Source of the DNA: Oscillospiraceae bacterium
Lineage (GTDB): Bacteria > Bacillota > Clostridia > Oscillospirales > Acutalibacteraceae
Reading direction: 5' to 3'
Assembly: GCA_029012165.1 (NCBI GenBank)
Contig: JAQXLO010000006.1
Coordinates: forward strand, 1-5,182
DNA length: 5,182 nucleotides
The notes below the pieces were generated by a model, which saw only the letters and a list, made by a program, of their open reading frames with translations, was not told the DNA's origin and did no database searches. Positions 1 through 4,641 of the stretch are shown here, in pieces; within the stretch, counting starts at the first letter, position 1, and each line of letters starts with the position of its first letter. A program made the translations under genes and the position numbers.

Positions 1-45
1 ACCGCAAGGGACGGACAACCCGCCCGACGCATTACTCTATCTTGC

Positions 46-74
46 ATTATAAATTGTATCCCGTGTTTTGTCAA
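46..74 (-). promoter_or_regulatory. Perfect consensus sigma-A promoter firing leftward
   Basis: On the minus strand the -35 box is TTGACA (69-74) and the -10 box is TATAAT (46-51), separated by exactly 17 nt. Both hexamers match the consensus at every position. Transcription would start near position 39 and leave the window on the left, so the gene or RNA it serves is not visible. It lies about 48 nt beyond the stop codon of the ISL3 transposase remnant, so it could be the native promoter of the left-hand neighbour or could have been brought or built by the insertion. No convincing ribosome binding site is seen in the 39 bases after the predicted start, which leaves both a structured RNA leader and a gene further left possible. 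Confidence 0.8.
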
Positions 75-121
75 TAGAAACTGACCCGTCCATTTGTTTC
101 TTTTCTTAACACCGTGAAAAG

Positions 122-341
122 TTACGCAAAAAGGTCGGGACAAGAAAGATTAAGTTTCCCTACAACAAGATATGTCATGCATTCATGGCTTTCAAAGGTT
201 CTAAACCCTCTGGCTCTGCGTTTAGCGGATTGAATCAGTGAGTTTATACCCTCGGCCGATTGCATTAGTTACTCTGTGATAGAAGTAATTGAGGATGCTT
301 TGAAATATCTTGCAAAGACGATTTTTCCCTTGATACAAATC
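122..341 (-). pseudogene. ISL3-family transposase, frameshifted C-terminal remnant
   Basis: Two adjacent minus-strand frames join into a typical ISL3 (IS204/IS1001/IS1165) transposase C-terminus. The upstream frame (341 down to about 261) reads DLYQGKNRLC, then KIFQSILNYFYHRVTNA. The downstream frame (about 259 down to the TAA at 122-124) reads AEGINSLIQSAKRRARGF, then RTFES, and ends GKLNLSCPDLFA. The family pattern TNAxxEGxNSxIQxxKxxARGFRxF near the C-terminus, followed by a GKL stretch, is reproduced if a single-base shift is accepted at about 258-262. Upstream of 341 the frame stays open to 416 but shows no recognisable homology and runs through a hairpin, so the N-terminus and the DDE catalytic core are missing. 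The fragment of about 73 residues compares with roughly 400-450 for a full transposase. It cannot be active. The family call rests on motif recall, not a search. Confidence 0.7.
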
Positions 342-350
342 ACACACGCA

Positions 351-388
351 AAAATCCCTCTGCCGAGAAATCGACAGAGGGATTCGTA
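351..388 (-). terminator. Hairpin with GAAA loop, terminator-like, best on minus strand
   Basis: A perfect 10-bp outer stem (353-362 with 375-384) continues through one C/A mismatch into a 3-bp inner stem closed by a GAAA loop (367-370). On the minus strand the stem is followed by TTTTT (354-350 read in reverse), as in an intrinsic terminator. On the plus strand the tail is only weakly T-rich. No intact minus-strand gene ends just upstream. A short open stretch ending at a TAA (414-416) could be the last trace of one, but it is only about 24 codons long. The hairpin sits where the transposase homology fades out. Confidence 0.55.
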
Positions 389-477
389 TTTGTGATAAAT
401 TGCAGTGTACGGATTAGCCCTTGATGGCTGCCTGTGTTGCTATCAATATATGGAGGAATTCAAAGCATAATAACAAA

Positions 478-501
478 GGGCAAATCAGTTAAGATTTGCC
501 C
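478..501. repeat. 9-bp stem hairpin
   Basis: GGGCAAATC (478-486) pairs perfectly with GATTTGCCC (493-501) around an AGTTAA loop. No T tract follows on the plus strand. On the minus strand the stem is followed by TTTGTTATT, a mediocre terminator tail. It lies just outside the left terminal repeat of the MITE-like element and may belong to the same repeat family. Confidence 0.6.
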
Positions 502-507
502 CCAGAC

Positions 508-799
508 TGTCGAAAAAGTCCGGCAAAAGTTTGGTTTTACAAAGCGAAAGCCCTCCCTGCGAGGGAGGGTGGTGAGGCGTCAGCCTCGTCGGGAGGGTTT
601 TTCGCCGACTTTTGCTGTCTGCGTGCGGCGGCGTTTTGAACCCCTCAGTCTGCTGCGCAGACAGCTCCCCTCGCAGGGGAGCCAAACTGCCGGCAACATC
701 GCCCTATCGCATACACGACCGTACAGAGAAAATCGAAAGTAGCGACACTGCACCGTTTCGTGCCGCCCCTGCGTGCTTGTAGAAATCACTTTTTCGACA
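508..799. mobile_element. MITE-like non-coding element with terminal inverted repeats and four hairpins
   Basis: The ends are a perfect 12-bp inverted repeat, TGTCGAAAAAGT (508-519) and ACTTTTTCGACA (788-799). Nested inside is an imperfect pair, CCGGCA-AAA-GTTTGG (520-534) against CCAAACTGCCGG (682-693). Between these lie four strong hairpins: 551-569 (8-bp stem CCCTCCCT/AGGGAGGG), 574-587 (GAGGC/GCCTC), 648-662 (GTCTGC/GCAGAC) and 664-682 (8-bp stem GCTCCCCT/AGGGGAGC). Open frames across it read as repeat-derived, low-complexity peptides with no ribosome binding site, so no protein is called. The size, paired ends, dense secondary structure and lack of a gene fit a MITE or a REP/BIME-like repeat. 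Similar hairpin-rich repeats are common in gut Clostridia, by recall only. Exact borders and a target duplication could not be fixed. Confidence 0.6.
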
Positions 800-805
800 T
801 GCTGT

Positions 806-825
806 CAAGCCTTGGGGAAGGCTTG
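806..825. repeat. 8-bp stem hairpin next to the palindromic repeat
   Basis: CAAGCCTT (806-813) pairs perfectly with AAGGCTTG (818-825) around a GGGG loop. Its right arm is also the first 8 bases of the palindromic repeat unit that begins at 818, and only this copy of the unit has the matching left arm. The copy at 3702-3760 lacks it, so the hairpin comes from the junction between the MITE-like element and the repeat. Confidence 0.6.
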
Positions 826-875
826 CGGATTCCAAAGGCGGCGCCTTTGGTTGCGAACCGCAGCGGAGAAATCCT
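818..875 (+). repeat. Palindromic dispersed repeat, copy 1
   Basis: This unit of about 58 bp centres on a 19-bp palindrome, CCAAAGGCGGCGCCTTTGG (832-850). A second copy occurs at 3702-3760 in the opposite orientation. The first 34 bases (818-851) match the reverse complement of 3727-3760 without a mismatch. The remaining 24 or so bases match with a few substitutions and one single-base indel, sharing ACCGCAGC and GAAAT. In both copies one frame reads KACGFQRRRLW followed after two residues by TAA, but neither has a start codon context, so this is treated as repeat DNA and not as a gene. Confidence 0.85.
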
Positions 876-1057
876 CCCTGAAAATGTGGAGGCACAGAAC
901 GGGTATGCTTGCCGTGTATGCCGTTGATTGGCACGAATTACACGTCTATCACGGAGAACATTTGGTGCTTTAGCATCCAATTTAGGGGCTATTTGGAAAG
1001 CTCAAACCGCTGTCGAAAGGGGTAAAATAAAATTATTGTAAAGTTTCTAAAAAGCAC
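876..1057. other. Non-coding spacer between the repeats and the operon promoter
   Basis: No gene, RNA family or clear regulatory site was recognised here. The left part (to about 1000) has the same GC-rich, mixed character as the repeats and may extend that element. The right part becomes strongly A/T-rich from about 1021, leading into the promoter at 1058. CTGTCGAAA occurs at 1010-1018, a direct-repeat echo of the same 9 bases in the MITE-like end (507-515). That hints at another partial element end but is too short to prove it. Confidence 0.4.
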
Positions 1058-1086
1058 TTTACAAATGAATTTTGTCATGATAGAAT
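1058..1086 (+). promoter_or_regulatory. Promoter of the SGNH-DUF4358-DHHW operon
   Basis: The -35 box is TTTACA (1058-1063, five of six consensus), followed by a 17-nt spacer and the -10 box TAGAAT (1081-1086, five of six). A TG one base before the -10 (1078-1079) makes it an extended -10 promoter. Predicted start is about 1092-1094, giving a 5' leader of about 42 nt to the ATG at 1135. The leader opens with a small TTGCC/GGCAA hairpin (1092-1096 with 1102-1106) followed by five T residues. This could be a weak attenuator or only a 5' stabilising hairpin. No other promoter is obvious between the repeats and the first gene. Confidence 0.7.
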
Positions 1087-1134
1087 GAATTTTGCCTTGA
1101 GGGCAATTTTTAAATCAGATTGGAATTGGATAGA

Positions 1135-1956
1135 ATGAAGAGTGAGAAAATGCTGCATTTCTGCGAAGTTGCAGTATTGATTTTGATAATGGCTTGTGTG
1201 GTATGGGGTATTCAAATTGCAAACAAAGATTATTCCACACAGGATGTGCCGATAGATACATCGGAACCCGTTTTGTCGCAATCAGAGCCGCAGACGGAAG
1301 CCGTGACGGAAACGACGACGCAGTGGCTGCCGCCGATCCAATATGACGACTATGTGTCCAGTGAAATCTCTCCGGAAAACTTCCATTCCACGGTCGTCCT
1401 CGGTAATTCTCAGGCACAGGCATTGTCCAATTATGGCTTAATGAAGAATGCGGATTTTGTGACGAAGGTGGGGCTTTCCATCAACAAGGTGCTGTATTCC
1501 GACGGCGGTGATGCACCGATTCAGAAATTATATGGTAAAAGCTACCAAAAAGCGGTTTTCATTTTTGGTGAAAATGAACTGGGGTGGCCTTATCCACAGA
1601 ACTTCATCTCGGAGTACAAGAAAGTGATCGCCAAGGTGCGGGAGCTGAACCCCGGTGTGCAGATTTACTGTCAAGGGATCTTCCCGGTCAGCGCAGAGTA
1701 CTCTGCCAAGAGCAAAACCGGCATCACCAATGAAAATGTCGTGATCTTTAACGAGAAGCTTGAAAAAATGTGCGAGGAGATCGACGCCAAGTTTATGCCG
1801 CCTTCCGAAGCCTTTAAGGATTCGACGGGTGCATTGCCCGAGGGGGCAGCAACGGACGGTGTGCACTTCAACTATGATTACTGCAAGATTTGGGCAGGTG
1901 ACCTGTCAACGTATTTGCAGGACGACGAAGAACCCAATACAACGGTGGAGGAATAA
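1135..1956 (+). CDS. Membrane-anchored SGNH/GDSL hydrolase-like protein
   Basis: Probable extracytoplasmic esterase or acyl-transfer partner of the SGNH hydrolase superfamily, 273 residues. A short charged N-terminus leads into one membrane segment (about residues 11-28), then a Thr/Glu/Pro-rich linker (to about 65), then the catalytic domain outside the cell. SGNH blocks are visible: VVLGNS with candidate nucleophile Ser92 (GNS in place of GDS), a glycine in the block II position (G113), FIFGENE with block III Asn147, and TDGVHF giving Asp241 and His244. This is a complete candidate catalytic set. ATG 1135 is chosen as start, although its Shine-Dalgarno (GGATAG, 1128-1133) is weak. A TTG at 1120 adds five residues and an ATG at 1150 removes five, and both remain possible. 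It is first in a three-gene operon, and the DUF4358 gene starts 4 nt after its stop. In related Clostridia this family accompanies DHHW and MBOAT genes, which suggests polymer O-acetylation or deacetylation. The substrate is unknown. Confidence 0.85.
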   Translation: MKSEKMLHFCEVAVLILIMACVVWGIQIANKDYSTQDVPIDTSEPVLSQSEPQTEAVTETTTQWLPPIQYDDYVSSEISPENFHSTVVLGNSQAQALSNYGLMKNADFVTKVGLSINKVLYSDGGDAPIQKLYGKSYQKAVFIFGENELGWPYPQNFISEYKKVIAKVRELNPGVQIYCQGIFPVSAEYSAKSKTGITNENVVIFNEKLEKMCEEIDAKFMPPSEAFKDSTGALPEGAATDGVHFNYDYCKIWAGDLSTYLQDDEEPNTTVEE

Positions 1957-1960
1957 ACAA

Positions 1961-2461
1961 ATGAAAAAAATTGTGCTTTGTTTGCTTTTGGTGGGACTGT
2001 GTTTGTTTGCCGGGTGCAGCAATGCCCCCTCTGCCGACACGCAGGAGACGACGAACGCCGCATTGACGCCCGTAACCTGTGCTTCGGAATGGGTGGATGT
2101 GCTTGCCGCAACGGTTCCCTTTGAGGATCAGATGACCGTTGTGGACGGCAGTACCGCCATGACGCGCTATGGTGTGGATGAAGCGTACAGCGGGGACTGT
2201 GCCATGTATATCAGCAGTATGGCGACCCCCGAAGAAATTGCCGTATTCAAAGCCGCTGACGGTTTTGATACCCAGTATTTCACCGACCTTGCCGCAGAGT
2301 ATCTCGCCGTGCAAAAGGATTCCTATGCCGACTATGCTCCGGATCAGGTGCCGAAGCTGGACACGGCTGTGGTGCGTACCTGCGGCGAATATGTGATCGT
2401 CTGCGTCAGTGCGGACAATGAAAAAGCGGCGTCCGTGGTGGACGCCTATATCGGAAAGTAA
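1961..2461 (+). CDS. DUF4358 lipoprotein
   Basis: A 166-residue secreted lipoprotein. The N-terminus MKKIVLCLLLVGLCLFAGC is a classic lipoprotein signal: two lysines, a hydrophobic core and the lipobox LFAGC with acylated Cys19. A Ser/Ala/Thr-rich spacer follows (20-38), then one compact domain resembling DUF4358 (PF14270), with YGVDEAYSGDCAMYIS, MATPEEIAVFKA and near the end CGEYVIVCVSADNEKA. ATG 1961 is fixed by GGAGG at 1947-1951, 9 nt upstream and inside the end of the previous gene. The open frame extends further upstream to 1760, but that part overlaps the SGNH gene and lacks a signal. The molecular function of DUF4358 is not established. Its usual setting beside DHHW and MBOAT genes suggests a surface-exposed accessory of the acetylation machinery, which is inference. 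The next gene starts 9 nt after its stop. Confidence 0.9.
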   Translation: MKKIVLCLLLVGLCLFAGCSNAPSADTQETTNAALTPVTCASEWVDVLAATVPFEDQMTVVDGSTAMTRYGVDEAYSGDCAMYISSMATPEEIAVFKAADGFDTQYFTDLAAEYLAVQKDSYADYAPDQVPKLDTAVVRTCGEYVIVCVSADNEKAASVVDAYIGK

Positions 2462-2470
2462 GGGCAGTTT

Positions 2471-3622
2471 ATGACGCTTACACAGAAAAGCACGGCCGTG
2501 CGGACGGTGACAGCCTGCATTTTTTGCGTGCTGTTGTGCGGGATGCTTCTTTTGTTTGTTTTGTTGCCGGACAATACCTTTTCCGAGACGGAGAAACGGG
2601 TTCTTTCCGATTTTCCGAAGTTGTCCCTGTCCTCGGTGGCGGACGGCTCCTTTGAAAAATCGCTGGAAACCTATGTGCAGGATCAAATGCCTTTTCGCAA
2701 TTTTTGGGTCGGACTGGGTTCTTATTTCAATTTTGCCCTCGGGCAAAACGGCACGGACGGTGTGTATGCGGCCGAGGAGGGCTATCTCATCAACACGCCC
2801 GCCAAGCAAAACGACCGCAACCTGCAAAGCAACCTGAAGTATCTGACGAACTTTGCGCAGAAAGTACAGATTCCGTCCTACCTGATGCCGGTACCCGAGA
2901 CAGGGTATATTCTGGAAGAAAAACTGCCGCCGCACCACAAAGTGTACAACGACGACGCAGTCTATGCCGCCGTGTCGGAAAAGACGGACGGCACCTATAC
3001 CGTGGTGGATCTGCGTACATTGTTCAAAGCAAATGCCGCAGACACACAGCTGTATTACAAGACCGATCATCACTGGACATCGAACGGCGCATTTTTGGCG
3101 GTTAACGCCTTTTTGCGTGCCGCAGGAAAACCGACACTGAACGAGTCGGACTTCACCGTGGAACACTGTCCCGACTTTTTCGGCACGACGTACTCCAAGG
3201 CGGCGCTTTGGAAAAAGCAGCCGGATGTCATGGAACTTTGGCACATCCCGGACGCCAAGGTGCACACGGTGGTTTCGGATCTCGGCAAGGGTGTTGTGGC
3301 ACAGGCGGACGATGTGTTTTTTCGAGAGCATTTGCAGGCGTACGATATGTACCCGACGTACCTGAACGGAAACCACAGTCTGACGCATATCGTCAATCCT
3401 CAAGCGCCGGAAGGGGTACTGCTGCTGTTGAAGGATTCCTTCGGCAACACACTGGCCACCGAGCTTGCCGCCGCCTATCGGGAGATCGTGATGGTGGATA
3501 TGCGCTATTACCGCACGCAGGCGGTCTCCGATCTTGTGGCGCAGTACGGCGTCGATACGCTTTTGGTCAATTACAGCACAGACAGCCTTGTCAATGATAC
3601 CAACATTCTGTTTCTGAAATAA
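2471..3622 (+). CDS. DHHW family protein (AlgX/AlgJ-like O-acetyltransferase)
   Basis: Probable extracytoplasmic acetyl-transfer enzyme, 383 residues. A single N-terminal membrane segment (about 11-32) precedes the opening motif SETEKRVLSDFPKLS (38-52), DGSF (58-61) and the DQMPFRN region (71-77) typical of the family. The signature YYKTDHHW gives D199, H200, H201 and W202, matching the TDxHW of AlgJ/AlgX in which Asp and His are catalytic. The candidate nucleophile is Ser323 in LLLLKDSFGN. All three triad positions (D199, H201, S323) are thus present. AAGGG at 2460-2464 lies 6 nt before the ATG. Known AlgX/AlgJ proteins pass acetyl groups supplied by an MBOAT membrane protein (AlgI) to a polysaccharide. 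Here that partner is absent from the operon, so it must come from elsewhere or the system works differently. The gene ends one base before a strong terminator. Confidence 0.92.
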   Translation: MTLTQKSTAVRTVTACIFCVLLCGMLLLFVLLPDNTFSETEKRVLSDFPKLSLSSVADGSFEKSLETYVQDQMPFRNFWVGLGSYFNFALGQNGTDGVYAAEEGYLINTPAKQNDRNLQSNLKYLTNFAQKVQIPSYLMPVPETGYILEEKLPPHHKVYNDDAVYAAVSEKTDGTYTVVDLRTLFKANAADTQLYYKTDHHWTSNGAFLAVNAFLRAAGKPTLNESDFTVEHCPDFFGTTYSKAALWKKQPDVMELWHIPDAKVHTVVSDLGKGVVAQADDVFFREHLQAYDMYPTYLNGNHSLTHIVNPQAPEGVLLLLKDSFGNTLATELAAAYREIVMVDMRYYRTQAVSDLVAQYGVDTLLVNYSTDSLVNDTNILFLK

Positions 3623-3668
3623 AAAATCCCGCTGTTCCGTCAGGCACAGCGGGATTTTGGCGTTTTTT
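3623..3668. terminator. Strong bidirectional intrinsic terminator between convergent operons
   Basis: A 13-bp perfect stem (3623-3635 with 3646-3658, core TCCCGCTGT/ACAGCGGGA) closes a 10-nt loop. On the plus strand TTTT, partly in the stem, and a second T run (3663-3668) follow. On the minus strand the stem is flanked by an unbroken six-base T run (complement of 3621-3626). It therefore ends the DHHW operon from the left and the GDPD-like/kinase operon from the right. Confidence 0.9.
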
Positions 3669-3701
3669 CAGCGCTCTTCACGGAAAATTGCGGTATTGCC
3701 C

Positions 3702-3760
3702 AGAATTTCGCCGGCTGCGGTCAGCGACCAAAGGCGCCGCCTTTGGAATCCGCAAGCCTT
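3702..3760 (-). repeat. Palindromic dispersed repeat, copy 2 (inverted)
   Basis: This is the reverse-orientation partner of the repeat at 818-875, with the same 19-bp palindrome at 3728-3746 and a perfect 34-base block at 3727-3760. On the minus strand it opens into a start-less frame reading KACGFQRRRLW, then SLTAAGEILGNTAIFREER, and stopping at 3668-3670. That reads like a protein tail but has no visible beginning, because a TAA lies a few codons upstream. The unit sits between the minus-strand operon and the shared terminator. Confidence 0.85.
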
Positions 3761-3813
3761 TAAAAAGCTCCCGCGAAACCTTTAATCCCACAAAAAACCG
3801 TGATGAACCTTTT

Positions 3814-4641
3814 TCAGAAAGTATCGTAGTGCTCAAAGTTCATATGGTCGCCGTCAAACAGGATGGAATACAGCGTGTCGGGACGGTCGGTGATGATCAT
3901 GCGGGGATTGAGAGAGAGCGCATAGTACATATCGTATTTGGACTCCACACCCCGAATCGCCAGCGGCAGTACGGAGAAGCCCAAGATGGCCTGCTGCAAT
4001 TCCGCCGTGACGGTGTCCGCCGTGGTCAGCAGCATACCGGCGCCGTTGTTTCGGTAAACGGAGAGCAGTTCCCGGCACTGCTTGACATCGTGCAGATCCT
4101 TAAAATTCTCGTCCAGATCGGCCGCAATGGGAAATGCACCGTAGTCTGCGGCGTGCAGTTCCAGATCCTCCCGGGAAAAGCCGGTCAGCAGAATGCGGCT
4201 GAGCAGATCGTATTGCTGCGCAAGCGCCAAAAGCTTTTCCTGCGTGCGGAAGTTCATGACGTGCAGAACATAGCGCAGACTGGGTTCACCGGCATATTTT
4301 TCAAAAACCTTTTCCAGCGGCACGGAGACCTCGGTGATATAGTCGCTGCCCTCCGCCAGATAAGGGGTGCTGTCCTGTGCAAAGGAGATATCCAGCTCAA
4401 TGGCATAGGCGCCGCTGTTGACGCTGTCGTGGACGGCCTGCATGGTATTTTTTACGTCGTTATAGCAGTCCGAGCTGGCGGCCAAAATAAAGTTGTCCGG
4501 CAGGGAGATCTGCTCCTCAAACGCTTCCTGCGCCTTTTGGGTCAATGGCTTGTCGAAAAAGCGGTAGGTGACACCGTAGAAAATGCCGCCGGCGGCGATG
4601 ACTGCACTGAGTATGCCGATAAGGATACGTTTCAGCAGCAT
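3814..4641 (-). CDS. Membrane-anchored GDPD-fold protein, catalytic histidines apparently lost
   Basis: A 275-residue protein with one N-terminal membrane segment (about 5-26) and a glycerophosphodiester phosphodiesterase (GDPD)-like TIM-barrel domain from about residue 50. Matches to the family are the NSGAYAIELDIS segment with acidic metal ligands E82 and D84, DSTPYL in the place of DGxPVV, and the closing IITDRPDTLYSIL (249-261). The two catalytic histidines are not where expected. The usual AHRG region reads AASSDCYND (54-62), and the HD after the pVv strand reads EG (97-98). A binding or regulatory pseudoenzyme is therefore likely, which is inference. ATG 4641 is chosen because AAGGAAG lies 7 nt upstream. 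A TTG at 4662 is in frame but has no comparable site. Its start overlaps the kinase stop by 10 nt, implying translational coupling. Transcripts end at the terminator near 3623. Confidence 0.75.
   Translation of the reverse strand: MLLKRILIGILSAVIAAGGIFYGVTYRFFDKPLTQKAQEAFEEQISLPDNFILAASSDCYNDVKNTMQAVHDSVNSGAYAIELDISFAQDSTPYLAEGSDYITEVSVPLEKVFEKYAGEPSLRYVLHVMNFRTQEKLLALAQQYDLLSRILLTGFSREDLELHAADYGAFPIAADLDENFKDLHDVKQCRELLSVYRNNGAGMLLTTADTVTAELQQAILGFSVLPLAIRGVESKYDMYYALSLNPRMIITDRPDTLYSILFDGDHMNFEHYDTF

Noticed and set aside
424..492. 22-codon plus-strand frame starting at ATG 424
   Set aside because: It has no Shine-Dalgarno, runs through the hairpin at 478-501 and is probably part of the repeat block.
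540..700. Possible CRISPR array because of several short palindromes
   Set aside because: The hairpins differ in sequence and spacing, and there are no repeated units with uniform spacers.
434..742. Plus-strand 102-codon frame through the MITE-like element
   Set aside because: It is composed of translated hairpin repeats, Arg-rich, with no ribosome binding site. The inverted-repeat structure explains this DNA better.
704..980. Overlapping small frames on both strands across the palindromic repeat
   Set aside because: Three frames are open at once because of the repeat composition. None has a start context or a family resemblance.
1760..1960. Upstream in-frame extension of the DUF4358 gene
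   Set aside because: It would overlap the SGNH gene by about 200 bases and bury the lipoprotein signal. GGAGG 9 nt before ATG 1961 fixes the start.
1868..3403. Minus-strand open frame of 511 codons
   Set aside because: It lies antisense across the DUF4358 and DHHW genes, which have signals, motifs and Shine-Dalgarno sites. Its product is rich in His, Arg and Val without any domain, as expected of an antisense shadow.
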